A stretch of 59,513 nucleotides of DNA from Actinomycetes bacterium (GCA_030426725.1 JAUHXZ010000011.1:1-59513); one strand, 5' to 3'; positions 45,393 to 57,017 are shown, numbered from the stretch's first letter. Notes: generated from the letters alone by a model not told the origin. Numbers and translations are program-made.

Positions 45393-46671
45393 CGGTTCCC
45401 CACCCTCCTCGGGGCCGTGCGCGCCGCCTCCATGGCGAGGAGCACGGCGGCCAGACTGCCGGTGCCGCGCCAGGCGACCACGGGGATGCCGAGGCTGCGC
45501 AGCCGGTCGATGACGCCGTCGCGCTCCATCCGCCGCACCATCCACGCCTCGCCGAGGTAGCTGTCCCGGCGGAAGGTGGCGATGTCCTCGAACTGCCCCA
45601 GCCCCTCGGGCAGGGTGTCGACGCCGATCACCTCGGCGCCCAGCCGGCGCATCCGGACGAGTTCGTCCTGGGATTCCCGGTCCAGGAGCGGCGAACAGAA
45701 GAACACCAGCGTGCCGGGCGTGACCGACCCCAGCGGCCGGATGCGGTCCCAGTCCGGCGCCTGCCGGCGGGTCCGCGACAGCACGTTCAGCACGATCCTC
45801 GCCTGCCGGGGCCCCGACCCGGCGCGCACGTTGCCGATCCGCCGGCCGAGGTCGTGCACCGCGACGCGGTCGCCGAAGCCGACGTAGTGGCGGGAGATCG
45901 CCGACACGGCCCGGACCGTCGCGTCGAGCGAGGTGGGCGCCTTGGGGTCGGCCGGCGCGACGTCGAGGAGCGTGTCGGCGATGATGAGCACGTCCGTATC
46001 GCGTTCGGTGAGCATCGAGTTGACGTGCACGGCCCCGAGCCGCGACGTCACCCGCCAGTTGATGCGGCGCAGCCGGTCGCCGGGGTGGAACTCGCGCACG
46101 TCGGCCAGGTCGCCGCCGTCGCCGCGACGCAGGGACCGGTGCGCGCCCACGAGCCCGATGGGGTGCGCGACGCCGCTGCCGCCCTGCAGGGTCGTCGACG
46201 CCGGCCGCACCGCCAGGCTGACCGGAGACACCTCCCCCACCGCGCGCCAGGCGCCGGACAGATCCGTGAGCTGCGTCTCCGCCGGGCCGACCTGGTAGCG
46301 GCCCCACCGCTGGGGCTCCATCACCACCTCGGCGCACCGCGGACCGGCCTCGTCGAGCTTGGTGCCCGTCTCCGGGTCGAACGGAACGCCCTCGGTCACC
46401 GACCACTGCACCGCCACGAGCGCCCCGCGCCAGGGGTGCTCCGCCTCGAGCGCGATGGTGGCCGACTCCCCCTCCGGCACCCGCAGCGCCTTGTGCCGGG
46501 TCCGCACCGACGGCTTGCCCCCGCCCCGGGGCGACACCAGCGCCCAGGCGACGTGCACGACGAACGGCACCGCCAACACGACGGCGTCCGCACGCCCGGC
46601 GGCCAGCGCGAGAGCCCCGATGAGCACCGCGAGGAGCACCGACCGCACGAGCGCGGGGGTGTGGGAGACGA

Positions 46672-46675
<4 letters not shown>
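45389..46675 (-). CDS. DUF58 domain-containing protein
   Basis: 428 aa from the ATG at 46675. Two N-terminal hydrophobic segments, a beta-rich middle and the DUF58 block (about residues 200-290: GDGGDLADVREFHPGDRLRRINWRVTSR) with a von Willebrand A-like end. DUF58 proteins accompany MoxR ATPases and may act as their substrate or partner at the membrane. It is coupled to moxR (ATGA overlap). Confidence 0.9.
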
Positions 46676-47642
<967 letters not shown>

Positions 47643-47646
<4 letters not shown>

Positions 47647-48146
47647 AGGGAATCGATCTCCTTGAGGTGGGCCTGGAGGGTTCGGCGGGTCAGGGCGGGG
47701 GCGCGGTCGGAGCCGCGGACGCGGGCGAGCAGCCCGGGGCTGAGGTGGTCCTCGGCGCCGGCCAAGGGGTCGTCGGCGGGCGTCCGGCCGGAGGCGACGA
47801 GACGCCGGGCGGTCAGCTCCGTGAGGAGCGCTGCGAGCTTGCTGGTGTCGAAGGCGCGGCCGGGCTGGGCGTGGGAGAGCATCGCGGCGAGGCGGCGAGT
47901 GCGGACGTCGGCGCGGAAGTGCGGCGCCCGCGACTTCCACATCGGCTGCTCCCATCCGGCCGCCTGCGCGGGTTCGGGGAGGAAGCTGATCAGCCACGAC
48001 CCGAGCGTGACGGCCATGACGATCGCCAGCACCAGGACGGGCTCGACGCGCACGAGGATGGCGCCGTCGGCCACGACGATCACGATGGTGATCGCGACGC
48101 CCCACGCGAGGCGCGCGGCGAGGCTGCGCAGTGCCTTGTCACGCAT
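47643..48146 (-). CDS. Two-TM protein of the MoxR operon
   Basis: 167 aa. Two adjacent hydrophobic segments near the N-terminus (about 13-33 and 36-55) precede a soluble domain with PMWKSRAPHFRADVRTRRLAAMLS and a helical end. It occupies the slot where actinobacterial MoxR clusters carry a conserved membrane protein of unknown role. It overlaps both neighbours by 4-8 bp. Confidence 0.8.
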
Positions 48147-48864
48147 CGGAGGCCTCCCCGCGCAGCTGGGCGCTCACCCGTTCCAGCGCCGCGATCGCCC
48201 GCTCGCGGTCGGCGTCGGTGAGGCTGTGGGTGGAGAACATCGCCGCGCGGTACAGTTCGGCGAGGTCCGCCAGGGCGGCCGCGTCGATGGAGCCGCGGGT
48301 CAGCACGTCGGCGGTGAACTCGTGGGACGTCTGCTCGGGGCGTCGCGGGATGCCGGTGCCGGCGGCGACCTGCTCGAGCCGGCGCCAGCATTCGATGACC
48401 GCGTCGTCGACCGCGATCCCCCGTCGCAGCGACGCCACCGTCTCCTCCACGGCCTCGACGAGTTCCTCGTCGTCGAGGTCCGCGATCTCCACGGCCTGCC
48501 CGCCGTCGGCGACGGCGGAGCGGTACTGGGGCCGCCTGGACACCGCGGCGAGGCGCATGAGGAACCAGATCACGACGACGGCGGCACCGGCGACGAGGAC
48601 GACCGCGAGCACGTCGTCGACCCACCCTGGGAACTCGAAGGGGTCCTGCTCCGGCACCGGCATCGGGGAGACGCTCGGCACGGGTCCCAGGCTGGGGGCC
48701 GGGAGCGACGGCGCCTCCATCGTCGTGGACGGGCGTGGGAGGGTCTCGAGGAGCACCGGGCGCGGGCTGGCCGCCGCGAAGGAGAGAAGAAGGAGCACGA
48801 CGGCGGCGACGACCGCGACCAGGAGGGGGCCTCGTCGCGTGGTCGTCGCCGGCTCGTCGTGCAC
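48139..48864 (-). CDS. DUF4129 domain-containing membrane protein
   Basis: 241 aa from a GTG. An N-terminal helix (about 13-32), a Pro-rich extracellular stretch, a second helix (about 84-104) and a cytoplasmic DUF4129 domain (from about 130; AVIECWRRLEQVAAGTGIPRR and HEFTADVLTR). DUF4129 is usually fused to or beside transglutaminases of this operon type; none is present here. TAGACT (48871-48876) six bases upstream suggests a leaderless start of the whole operon. Confidence 0.85.
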   Translation of the reverse strand: MHDEPATTTRRGPLLVAVVAAVVLLLLSFAAASPRPVLLETLPRPSTTMEAPSLPAPSLGPVPSVSPMPVPEQDPFEFPGWVDDVLAVVLVAGAAVVVIWFLMRLAAVSRRPQYRSAVADGGQAVEIADLDDEELVEAVEETVASLRRGIAVDDAVIECWRRLEQVAAGTGIPRRPEQTSHEFTADVLTRGSIDAAALADLAELYRAAMFSTHSLTDADRERAIAALERVSAQLRGEASDA

Positions 48865-48873
48865 GGGCAGAGT

Positions 48874-49464
48874 CTAGGCGGGTCCGGTGGCGACGGCGGA
48901 GCCGCCGGTCCGTCCCGCGTCCAGTTCTCGGCCGACGACCTGGCCGTTGGCGAACTCGATCCATTCGACGTCGCGGTGGCCGCGGCCGGCGAGCACGGCC
49001 AGCAGGATGCGCAGGGTGTCGCCGTGGGAGACGATGGCCACCTCGTCGCCCGCGGACTGCGTCGCGAGGAGGCCCTCGACGAAGCCGGTGAGGCGGCGGT
49101 GCACGTCGGCGACCGACTCGCCGCCGCCCCAGCGGACCTCGGAGATGTGGAGGCCGTCGGGGACGGGTTCGGCGGCGAGGTCGTCGTAGTGGCGGCCCTC
49201 GAGGGCGCCGAGGTGCTGTTCGCGCAGCAGCGGCGTTGACGTCAGGGGCACGCCGGCGTTGTCGGCGATGACGCGGGCCGTCTGCAGGGCCCGCAGCTGG
49301 TCGGAGGACACGACGGCGCCGAGTGGGGCGCAGCGGAGGTGCTCCGCGGCCTCGGCCGCCTGGCGTCGGCCGAGGTCGGTCAGGGGCACGTCCATCCGCT
49401 GCCCCTGGAGGCGACGCTCGAGGTTCCAGGTGGATTGGCCGTGCCGGACGAGATGGACGATCAC
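48874..49464 (-). CDS. Histidine phosphatase family protein
   Basis: 196 aa from a GTG. The phosphoglycerate-mutase-like motif LVRHGQSTWN places the phosphorylated His at residue 8; a second His is in IVSHGDTLR, and GALEGRHY supplies the acid. The substrate could be a phosphosugar or alpha-ribazole phosphate (CobC-like), which would complement the cobalamin genes, but the sequence does not decide. TAGACT (49472-49477) seven bases upstream points to a leaderless mRNA. Confidence 0.88.
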   Translation of the reverse strand: MIVHLVRHGQSTWNLERRLQGQRMDVPLTDLGRRQAAEAAEHLRCAPLGAVVSSDQLRALQTARVIADNAGVPLTSTPLLREQHLGALEGRHYDDLAAEPVPDGLHISEVRWGGGESVADVHRRLTGFVEGLLATQSAGDEVAIVSHGDTLRILLAVLAGRGHRDVEWIEFANGQVVGRELDAGRTGGSAVATGPA

Positions 49465-49486
49465 GACGGTGAGTCTACGAAGCCGG

Positions 49487-50290
49487 CTACCAGCCCAGCC
49501 CCGTCGGGCCCGGCGACGGGGCGGCGTCGTCGTCGGTCATGACCACGGCGCCCCCCGGCCAGGCCGTCGCGTCGCGGCCCGTGACCCACCGGTAACCGAC
49601 GATCAACCGCCCCGAGTCGGCCTCGATCGCGCGGTGGTCGATCCGCGACACCGACGCGGCCATCACGACGTTGCCGAAGCGCTTGCCCTTGTGGACGACG
49701 GGTTCCGCGCCGATGATGAGGTGCGGCCAACGCTCGGCGATGCCGGCGGCGAGGCGCTTGGCCCACGCGAACGGCGCGCGGTCCGTCACGTTGAAGATCA
49801 CGACCGCCTCGTTGCGCAGGACGCGGCGGATGTCGTCGAGGCACTCGGCGGTGGCGAGCTCACCGGGCACCTGCGCGCCGTCGAACGCGTCGACGATGAT
49901 GACGTCGGCCCACTCGCCGGCCATGGCGGTCAGCCCGGTGCGGCCGTCGACGTCTCGCACCTTGATGCCGGACCGCGGCGGCAGCGGGATCTTGCGCCGC
50001 ACCTCGGCGGTGAGGTCGGTGTCGGGTTCGCACACCACCTGCGCCGTACCCGGGCGCCGCCACGCCACCCAGCGCGGGATCGACATGCCGGCGCCACCGA
50101 TGTGCACGACGCGCAGCCGTCGCTCAAGCGGGGCGTCGAGCACGGTGTGGTCGAGGACCATCGCGATGTGCTGGACGTACTCGAAGGCGAGCTTCTCGGG
50201 CTGGTACGGGTCGACGTACGACTGCGACGTGGGGCCGAACCGTACCCAGAATGCGCCGAGGTTGTCGCGGTCTGGGATGAGGCGGTCCAT
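49487..50290 (-). CDS. Spermidine-synthase-like SAM-fold protein
   Basis: 267 aa. A Rossmann fold with VVHIGGAGMSIPRWVAW (cofactor loop) and VIIVDAFDGAQVPGEL, typical of the spermidine-synthase/methyltransferase-like superfamily. It lacks an N-terminal beta-hairpin domain and the full polyamine signature, so true spermidine synthase activity is doubtful. TAGGGT (50297-50302) six bases before ATG indicates a leaderless transcript. Element A copy 2 lies just beyond its promoter. Confidence 0.82.
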   Translation of the reverse strand: MDRLIPDRDNLGAFWVRFGPTSQSYVDPYQPEKLAFEYVQHIAMVLDHTVLDAPLERRLRVVHIGGAGMSIPRWVAWRRPGTAQVVCEPDTDLTAEVRRKIPLPPRSGIKVRDVDGRTGLTAMAGEWADVIIVDAFDGAQVPGELATAECLDDIRRVLRNEAVVIFNVTDRAPFAWAKRLAAGIAERWPHLIIGAEPVVHKGKRFGNVVMAASVSRIDHRAIEADSGRLIVGYRWVTGRDATAWPGGAVVMTDDDAAPSPGPTGLGW

Positions 50291-50339
50291 CCCCGCACCC
50301 TATCCCGCGGCCCAGGCCCCCGGTGCCGGCAGCGGGCTC

Positions 50340-50416
50340 GAGCAATTGGATGGGTTCGAGGACCCGGTCACGCGCGGCGTGAGCGCGAGTCGCCCGTTGA
50401 ACCCATCCAATTGCTC
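50340..50416. repeat. Palindromic element, family A, copy 2
   Basis: Perfect 18-bp arms GAGCAATTGGATGGGTTC (50340-50357) and its complement (50399-50416) surround a 41-nt loop. It is intergenic between two divergent genes. Arms match the in-frame copy at 13769-13848; the asymmetric arm ends suggest inverted orientation. Confidence 0.92.
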
Positions 50417-50448
50417 AACCCACTCCCCCCGCTAGACTCCGCGACGCC

Positions 50449-51756
50449 ATGAGCATCAACCGCCGCATCCTCGCCCTCGCCGTCCCGGCCTTCGCGGCAC
50501 TCGTGGCGCAACCGCTGATGTCGCTGGCCGACACCTGGATCGTCGGCCACCTCGGCACCCCGCAACTGGCCGGGCTGGGACTCGGCAGCGGCCTGCTCAC
50601 CACGGTCACGGGCCTGATGATCTTCCTCGCCTACGGGTCGACGGCGGTGGTCGCCCGACAGATCGGCGCAGGCCACCGCTCGCACGGCATCGGGCTGGGC
50701 GTGCAGGCGATGTGGCTGGCCGCGCTCATCGGCGCCGTGGTCGGGGCGGCCGTGTGGCTCGCCGCGCCGTGGCTCGTCACCGCCCTCGGCGGCTCTGGTG
50801 ACGTGCACACCTTCGGCACCACCTACCTGCGCTGGTCGATCCCCGGCCTGCCGGGCATGCTCGTCATGCTCGCCGCCACCGGCACGTTCCGCGGCCTCGC
50901 CGACGCCCGCACCCCGCTGGTGCTGGCCACCGGCAGCGCGGTGCTCAACCTGGTCCTCAACGTCGCGCTGGTGTTCGGCCTCGGACTGGGGATCGCCGGG
51001 GCGGCGCTGGGGACCGCACTCGCCGAGACAGCGCTGGGCGTCACCGGCGCCGCGCTCGTCGCGGTGCAGGCCCGGCGCGCCCGCACCCGGCTGCGGCCGT
51101 CGTGGACCGAGATGATGGGCAGCCTCGCGGTCGGGGTGCCGCTGCTGCTGCGCACCGTGACGCTGCGCGTCGCGCTGCTCATCACCACCTACGTCGCCGC
51201 CGCGCAGGGCGCCGCCGGGCTGGCGGCTCACCACGTCGTCATGCAGATCTGGGGCCTGATGGCCTACGCCCTCGACGCCCTGGCGATCGCCGGGCAGACC
51301 ATCATCGGCACCGCGCTGGGCGCCGGGGACGCCGCCGACGCCCGGGCCTCCACGAGGCTCATGATGAGGTGGTCCGTCGGCGGCGGCGCGCTGATCGGCC
51401 TCCTCGCCGTCGTCCTCCGCCAGCCCGTCGCGGCCTTCTTCGCCCCCGACGACGAGGTGCAGGCGCTGGTCGCGTGGCTGTTGGTCGTCGTCGCGCTCGC
51501 CCTGCCGCTGGCGGGCTACGTCTACCTCCTCGACGGCGTCCTCATCGGCGCCGGCGACGGCCGCTACCTCGCCATCGCCGGCGTCATCACGGTCGTCGTC
51601 TACGCGCCCGTCGCGTTCCTCGCACTGACCGTGCCGCCGGGCCTGCCCGGGCTGACCTGGCTGTGGGTGGCGTTCAGCTTCGTGTTCATGGGCGCCCGCG
51701 CCGTGACCCTGGGGCTACGCGCCCGCGGCGACCGCTGGCTCCGCCTGGGCGGCTGA
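50449..51756 (+). CDS. MATE-family efflux transporter (DinF-like)
   Basis: 435 aa with about twelve hydrophobic helices in two similar halves (ALAVPAFAALVAQPLMSLADTWIVGHLG opens the first). It exports drugs or metabolites using a cation gradient; the substrate is unknown. TAGACT (50433-50438) lies 10 bases before ATG, so the leader is at most a few bases. Confidence 0.92.
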   Translation: MSINRRILALAVPAFAALVAQPLMSLADTWIVGHLGTPQLAGLGLGSGLLTTVTGLMIFLAYGSTAVVARQIGAGHRSHGIGLGVQAMWLAALIGAVVGAAVWLAAPWLVTALGGSGDVHTFGTTYLRWSIPGLPGMLVMLAATGTFRGLADARTPLVLATGSAVLNLVLNVALVFGLGLGIAGAALGTALAETALGVTGAALVAVQARRARTRLRPSWTEMMGSLAVGVPLLLRTVTLRVALLITTYVAAAQGAAGLAAHHVVMQIWGLMAYALDALAIAGQTIIGTALGAGDAADARASTRLMMRWSVGGGALIGLLAVVLRQPVAAFFAPDDEVQALVAWLLVVVALALPLAGYVYLLDGVLIGAGDGRYLAIAGVITVVVYAPVAFLALTVPPGLPGLTWLWVAFSFVFMGARAVTLGLRARGDRWLRLGG

Positions 51757-51786
51757 GCCGCTCCACGCACCGGGTAGCGTCGAAGT

Positions 51787-52974
51787 ATGCGACGACTCAC
51801 TGCCCTCGCACTCCTCGGACTCGCCGCCTGCTCCGGCCCGGGCGAATCCCCCACGCCCGCCGCGACCACCGACGGCCCCGCCGCCACCTCGGCCGCCCCG
51901 TCGGCCTCCCCCACGCCAACGACGACGTCGCCCGCCCCCAGCCCCATCCCCGAGACCCATGAGTTCACCGTCACCGAGCACGAGGCCTTCGACGAGCCCT
52001 GGGCCGTCGCCTTCCTGCCCGGCACCGACGTCATGGCGGTCACCGAGCGCGGCGGCGCCCTCAAGCTCCGCGCCATGGACGGCACCGTCACCGAGGTCTC
52101 CGGGGTCCCCGACGTGCACGTCGCGGGCCAGGGCGGCCTCGGCGACATCATCCCCGGCCCCACTTTCGAGGCCGACGGGACCGTCTACCTCAGCTGGGTC
52201 GAGCGCGGCGACGGTGGCACCGGCGCGGTCGTCGGCCGCGGCCGGCTGGACGTCGGGCGCGCCGAACTCACCAGCCTCGACGTGATCTGGGAGCAGACGC
52301 CGAAGGTCTCCGGCGACGGCCACTTCTCCCACCGCCTCCTCATTGACGGAGAACACCTGTTCGTGTCCTCGGGCGAGCGGCAGAAGTTCACCCCCGCGCA
52401 GGACATGACGGTCAACCTCGGCAAGATCGTCCGCCTCACCCTCGACGGCGACCCTGCGCCGGGCAACCCGTTCGCCGACGGCGGGATCGCGGAACAGTTC
52501 TGGTCGGCGGGGCACCGCAACGTCCTTGGCCTCGCCCTCGACCCCGAAGGCCGGCTGTGGGCCTCCGAGATGGGCCCCAAGGGCGGCGACGAACTCAACC
52601 TCATCGTCGAGGGCGCCAACTACGGCTGGCCGGAGGTGTCGAACGGCTCGCACTACAGCGGCGAGGACATCCCCGACCACGCCCCCGGCGACGGGTTCGA
52701 CCCGCCGAAGGTGTTCTGGACGCCCAGCATCTCCCCCGGATCGCTGATGATCTACGACGGCGACTTGTTCCCCGCCTGGTACGGCGACGCGTTCCTCGGC
52801 GCGCTGTCTGGTGAGGCGCTCGTCCGCGTCGACCTGGACGGTGAGACGGCGACGGAGAAGGAGAACTGGCCGATGGGCGAGCGGATCCGGGCGGTCGCGA
52901 CGGCCCCCGACGGCGCCATCTGGCTCGCCGAGGACGGCGACGGCGGCCGGCTCCTCGAGCTGCGCCCGGCCTGA
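51787..52974 (+). CDS. PQQ-dependent aldose sugar dehydrogenase-like lipoprotein
   Basis: 395 aa. A lipobox LAAC (Cys15) predicts a surface lipoprotein, followed by a Thr/Pro/Ser-rich linker (about 20-58). A six-bladed propeller follows: EPWAVAFLPGTDVMAVTERGG, GQGGLGDII, GHFSHRLL, GHRNVLGLAL and GEALVRVDL. This is the YliI/soluble glucose dehydrogenase family, which oxidises aldoses with PQQ. TAGCGT (51775-51780) six bases upstream indicates a leaderless transcript. Confidence 0.92.
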   Translation: MRRLTALALLGLAACSGPGESPTPAATTDGPAATSAAPSASPTPTTTSPAPSPIPETHEFTVTEHEAFDEPWAVAFLPGTDVMAVTERGGALKLRAMDGTVTEVSGVPDVHVAGQGGLGDIIPGPTFEADGTVYLSWVERGDGGTGAVVGRGRLDVGRAELTSLDVIWEQTPKVSGDGHFSHRLLIDGEHLFVSSGERQKFTPAQDMTVNLGKIVRLTLDGDPAPGNPFADGGIAEQFWSAGHRNVLGLALDPEGRLWASEMGPKGGDELNLIVEGANYGWPEVSNGSHYSGEDIPDHAPGDGFDPPKVFWTPSISPGSLMIYDGDLFPAWYGDAFLGALSGEALVRVDLDGETATEKENWPMGERIRAVATAPDGAIWLAEDGDGGRLLELRPA

Positions 52975-52994
52975 GCCGCTCGCCCCAACCCCGG

Positions 52995-53636
52995 CTACGG
53001 CTGGATCCGGCCCGTGACCCAGCCGTCGGCGGTCAACCGGCTGACGACCCGGTCGTTGAGCCGGCTCGGCTGACCCTGCCAGAACTCGATCTCATCGGGG
53101 ATGAGCCGGTAACCGCCCCAGTCGGGCGGGCAGGGTACGTCGCGACCGGCGAAGCGGTCCCCGGTCTCGATGACCTGCTCCTCCAGTTCCGCGCGGGACC
53201 CGAGCGGCTGTGACTGATACGAAGCCCAGGCACCGATCTGGCTGGCCCGGGGCCGGCTGCGGAAGTAGGCCTCGTTCTCGGTACGGGTCAGCCGCTCGAC
53301 GCGCCCGACGGCCCGCACCTGCCGCATCAGCCTCGACCACCACAGCGTGACGGCCGCGGCGGGCGTGGCGTCGAGCTGTTCGCCCTTGGGCGACTCGTAG
53401 TGCGAGAAGAAGACGAGTCCATCCGGACCGACCTCCTTGAGGAGCAGCACCCGCGCCCGCGGTCGGCCGTCGAGTCCGACGGTGGCCAGGACCATCGCCG
53501 TCGGCTCCGGCTCATCCGAAGCGACGGCGTCCGCGATCCAACCCTCCAGGAACGGCCACGGGTCGAAATCGCCAACATCCGCGGGCAGCGCTGCACCGGA
53601 GTATTCGCGCCTGATATCCCTCAGCGATCCGTTCAT
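52995..53636 (-). CDS. pdxH: Pyridoxamine 5'-phosphate oxidase
   Basis: 213 aa from the ATG at 53636; the longer frame enters the promoter of the divergent gene. It oxidises PNP or PMP to PLP with FMN. RPRARVLLLKEV, FFSHYESPKGEQL, WWSRLMRQVRAVGRVERLT, SRPRASQIGAWAS and the C-terminal PDEIEFWQGQPSRLNDR all match. PLP supplies, among others, the CobC domain here. Confidence 0.95.
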   Translation of the reverse strand: MNGSLRDIRREYSGAALPADVGDFDPWPFLEGWIADAVASDEPEPTAMVLATVGLDGRPRARVLLLKEVGPDGLVFFSHYESPKGEQLDATPAAAVTLWWSRLMRQVRAVGRVERLTRTENEAYFRSRPRASQIGAWASYQSQPLGSRAELEEQVIETGDRFAGRDVPCPPDWGGYRLIPDEIEFWQGQPSRLNDRVVSRLTADGWVTGRIQP

Positions 53637-53709
53637 ACCCCTATCAAACCAGCCCCGGTCAGGGTCCACCGGTAGGGGCACGGCCAAGCCCCGAGAGTAG
53701 GCTTCTCCC

Positions 53710-54396
53710 ATGACCGGGGACGAGATGCGCATCGGCGACCAGGAACGCGATGCCGCCATCGAGATGCTCCAGGAGCACATGTCGGCTGGCCGGCTGACGG
53801 CCGAGGAGTTCAACGACCGGATGTCGCGCGCGCTGGAGGCCAAGTACCGCAGCGACATCACGCCGCTGTTCACCGACCTCCCCTCCCCGCGGCCGCCGCA
53901 GGCGGACCTGCGCAGCGCCCCCGCGTCGCCGCCGTCGCCCGACTGGAGCCAGACCAATCCGGCCTACGACCTGCCGGCGCCCACGTACGGGGCCCCGACG
54001 TACGGACCTCCGGCGACCTACGGCCACCACGGCCGGCACCACCGCCGACGGGGGATGTCGATGCACGGCAGGCCCTGGTACGCGCAGTGGTACATGCTCA
54101 TCATCGCCATCGTCCTCACCTCCGCCACGGGCGGGCGGCTCGGGTTCATCGTCCCGCTGGTGGCGATCTGGATCTTCGTCATCGCGCCGTCGATCGCCCG
54201 CGGGCGGCAGTCCGCCGTCGAGGAGCCGCACGGCCCCCCGCGGCCGCTGACGTTCTACGAGCGCGAGGAACTGATCTCGGAGATCCGCGCCGACCGTCCC
54301 ATGACCGCCATCCGGCGGTACCGGGAGCTGACCGGCGCGGACCTCATCACGGCGCGCATCGAGGTCGAGAAGCTGCGCCGCGAGATCGGCGGCTGA
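53710..54396 (+). CDS. DUF1707 domain membrane protein
   Basis: 228 aa. N-terminal DUF1707 (residues about 5-57: MRIGDQERDAAIEMLQEHMSAGRLTAEEFNDRM), a Pro/Tyr-rich linker, two hydrophobic segments (about 125-160) and a C-terminal helical segment (LTGADLITARIEVEKLRREIGG) like the end of ribosomal L7/L12. DUF1707 is common in actinobacterial membrane or regulatory proteins of unknown role. TAGGCT (53698-53703) six bases before ATG indicates a leaderless mRNA. Its stop is 1 bp from the clpB stop. Confidence 0.88.
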   Translation: MTGDEMRIGDQERDAAIEMLQEHMSAGRLTAEEFNDRMSRALEAKYRSDITPLFTDLPSPRPPQADLRSAPASPPSPDWSQTNPAYDLPAPTYGAPTYGPPATYGHHGRHHRRRGMSMHGRPWYAQWYMLIIAIVLTSATGGRLGFIVPLVAIWIFVIAPSIARGRQSAVEEPHGPPRPLTFYEREELISEIRADRPMTAIRRYRELTGADLITARIEVEKLRREIGG

Positions 54397-54397
54397 C

Positions 54398-56968
54398 TCA
54401 GACCACCGCGATCGCGTCACCGACGCGGTCGAACCTGACGGTCTGCCCGTCGTGGATCTCGCCCGCCAACAGGCCACGCGCCATCTGGTCCTCGATGGTG
54501 GTCTGCACGAGCCGGCGCAGCGGGCGAGCGCCGTACACCGGGTCGAATCCGACGTCCCCGAGCCACCGCTTCGCGTCGTCGGACACGTCGACGACGATCC
54601 GCCGCTGCTCCAGCCGGCGGTTGAGCCGAGCGATCTGGATGTCGACGATCCGGGCGAGCTCCTCGTTGGTCAGCGCGTCGAACAGCACGACGTCGTCGAG
54701 GCGGTTGAGGAACTCCGGCCGGAACGCCTGCCGCACGATGCCCATGACCGCGCCGCGCTTCTCGTCGGCCGACAGCGCCTGGTCCGCCATGAACTGCGAA
54801 CCGAGGTTGGAGGTCATGATGAGCAGCGTGTTGCGGAAGTCGACCGTGCGGCCCTGGCCGTCGGTGAGGCGGCCGTCGTCGAGCACCTGGAGGAGAATGT
54901 TGAACAGGTCCGGGTGGGCCTTCTCCACCTCGTCGAGCAGCACGACGGAGTAGGGACGACGGCGGACGGCTTCGGTGAGCTGGCCGCCCTCCTCGTAGCC
55001 GACGTAGCCGGGGGGCGCGCCGACGAGCCGGGCGACGGAGTGCTTCTCCGAGTACTCGCTCATGTCGATGCGCACCAGCGCGGTCTCGTCGTCGAAGAGG
55101 AAGTCGGCCAGCGACTTCGCGAGCTCCGTCTTGCCGACACCCGTGGGGCCGAGGAACAGGAACGAGCCGGTCGGCCGGTTCGGGTCCGAGATGCCCGCCC
55201 GGGAACGGCGCACCGCGTCGGAGACCGCCTTGACGGCGGCGCGCTGCCCGATGAGCCGTTCCCCGATGCGCTCCTCCATGTGGAGCAGCTTGTCGGACTC
55301 GCCCTCGAGCAGCCGTCCGACGGGGATGCCGGTCCAGGAGGCGATCACCTCGGCGATGTCGCCGGCGCCCACCTCCTCGGAAACCATCTGCGGGGCCGTG
55401 TCGTCGCGGGCCTCGGCCTCGGCGAGCTCGCGTTCGACTGCGGGGATGTCGCCGTAGAGGATCTGCGACGCCTTGGTGAGGTCGCCCTCGCGCTGGGCGC
55501 GATCCGCCTCGACGCGCAGTTGGTCGATGTGCGCCTTGAGGTCGCCGACCCTGTTGAGGCCGCCCTTCTCCGATTCCCAGCGCGCCTCGAGCCCGCGCAG
55601 CTTCTCCTGCTCGTCGGCCAGCTCGGCGCGAAGCGCCGCGAGCCGCTCCTTCGACGCCTCGTCCTCCTCCTTCTCGAGGTGGAAGACCTGCATGGTCATG
55701 CGGTCGACGTCGCGGCGGAGCATGTCGATCTCCTCCGGGGAGGAGTCGATCTCCATCCGCAGGCGCGACGCGGCCTCGTCGACGAGGTCGATGGCCTTGT
55801 CGGGCAGCTGCCGGGCCGTGATGTAGCGGTCGGACAGCGACGCGGCCGCCACCAGAGCCGAGTCCGTGATGCGCACCTTGTGGTGCGCCTCGTAGCGCTC
55901 GCGCAGGCCGCGCAGGATCGCGACGGTGTCCTCCACCGACGGCTCGCCGACGTAGACCTGCTGGAAACGACGTTCCAGCGCCGGGTCCTTCTCGATGCGC
56001 TCGCGGAACTCGTCGAGCGTCGTGGCGCCGATCATCCGCAGCTCGCCGCGGGCCAGCATGGGCTTGAGCATGTTGCCCGCGTCCATCGCACCCTCGCCGG
56101 ACGCGCCGGCGCCGACGACGGTGTGCAGCTCGTCGATGAAGGTGATGATCTGGCCCTCGGCGTCGCGGATCTCGTTGAGGACGGCCTTGAGCCGTTCCTC
56201 GAACTCGCCGCGGTACTTGGCGCCCGCGACCATCGACGCCAGGTCAAGGGACACGAGGCGGCGGTTCTTGAGCGAGTCCGGGACGTCGCCGGCGACCAGC
56301 CGCTGGGCGAGGCCCTCGACGACGGCGGTCTTGCCGACGCCGGGCTCGCCGATGAGGACGGGGTTGTTCTTGGTGCGGCGGGCCAGGACCTGCACGACGC
56401 GGCGGATCTCGACGTCGCGGCCGATGACCGGGTCGAGTTTGCCGGAACGCGCACGCTCGGTGAGGTCGATCGAGTACTTGTCGAGCGCGGACTCGCCGCC
56501 CTCGGACTCCGCCGACGTGACGCGCTTGCTTCCGCGCATCTCGGCGAACTTCGCCTCGAGGGCCTCGCCGGTGACGCCGGCGCGGTCGAGGATCGTCTTG
56601 GCCTCCGACTCGACCTTCGTGAGGCCGATCAGGAGGTGCTCGGTGGCGACGAAGTCGTCGCCGAGGCTGTCGGCGAGGGTCTCCGCGGACGCGAGCACAC
56701 GGGCGAGCGGACCGGACAGCGCCGGCTGCGACACGGACGTGCCGCTCGTCGACGGCAGCTTCGCGATGGCCGCGGTGGAGGCGGCGTCGATCTGCGCCGG
56801 GTCCGCCCCGGCGGCCTCGAGCAGGGCGCCGACGGTGTTGTCGGGGGTCAGCAGAAGCCCGTGCAGGAGGTGCACGGGTTCGGCGTTGGGGTTGCCGTTG
56901 GTGAGGGCCTGCCGGACCGCCGCCGTGACGGCGTCGCGGGACTTCGTCGTGAGCCTTTCGGTGTTCAT
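54398..56968 (-). CDS. clpB: ClpB disaggregase chaperone
   Basis: 856 aa from the ATG at 56968 with AAGGAG upstream. With DnaK, ClpB rescues aggregated proteins. The N-domain (residues 1-150), two AAA+ domains (Walker A GEPGVGKT and GPTGVGKTE; Walker [11 protein letters not shown] and [12 protein letters not shown]) and the coiled-coil middle domain (about 400-530) are complete. There is no Clp-P loop, as expected. A HAIR operator lies in the leader, so HspR control is likely. Confidence 0.97.
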   Translation of the reverse strand: MNTERLTTKSRDAVTAAVRQALTNGNPNAEPVHLLHGLLLTPDNTVGALLEAAGADPAQIDAASTAAIAKLPSTSGTSVSQPALSGPLARVLASAETLADSLGDDFVATEHLLIGLTKVESEAKTILDRAGVTGEALEAKFAEMRGSKRVTSAESEGGESALDKYSIDLTERARSGKLDPVIGRDVEIRRVVQVLARRTKNNPVLIGEPGVGKTAVVEGLAQRLVAGDVPDSLKNRRLVSLDLASMVAGAKYRGEFEERLKAVLNEIRDAEGQIITFIDELHTVVGAGASGEGAMDAGNMLKPMLARGELRMIGATTLDEFRERIEKDPALERRFQQVYVGEPSVEDTVAILRGLRERYEAHHKVRITDSALVAAASLSDRYITARQLPDKAIDLVDEAASRLRMEIDSSPEEIDMLRRDVDRMTMQVFHLEKEEDEASKERLAALRAELADEQEKLRGLEARWESEKGGLNRVGDLKAHIDQLRVEADRAQREGDLTKASQILYGDIPAVERELAEAEARDDTAPQMVSEEVGAGDIAEVIASWTGIPVGRLLEGESDKLLHMEERIGERLIGQRAAVKAVSDAVRRSRAGISDPNRPTGSFLFLGPTGVGKTELAKSLADFLFDDETALVRIDMSEYSEKHSVARLVGAPPGYVGYEEGGQLTEAVRRRPYSVVLLDEVEKAHPDLFNILLQVLDDGRLTDGQGRTVDFRNTLLIMTSNLGSQFMADQALSADEKRGAVMGIVRQAFRPEFLNRLDDVVLFDALTNEELARIVDIQIARLNRRLEQRRIVVDVSDDAKRWLGDVGFDPVYGARPLRRLVQTTIEDQMARGLLAGEIHDGQTVRFDRVGDAIAVV

Positions 56969-56998
56969 TCGGTGGTCTCCTTGCGTCATTCTTCAAAG

Positions 56999-57017
56999 TT
57001 GAGTCTATCTCACTCAA
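56999..57017 (-). promoter_or_regulatory. HAIR operator (HspR binding site) of clpB
   Basis: TTGAGT-N7-ACTCAA (56999-57004 and 57012-57017) matches the HspR-associated inverted repeat (CTTGAGT-N7-ACTCAAG), found before dnaK and clpB in actinobacteria. It lies 31 bp upstream of the clpB start. HspR itself is not in the window. Confidence 0.9.
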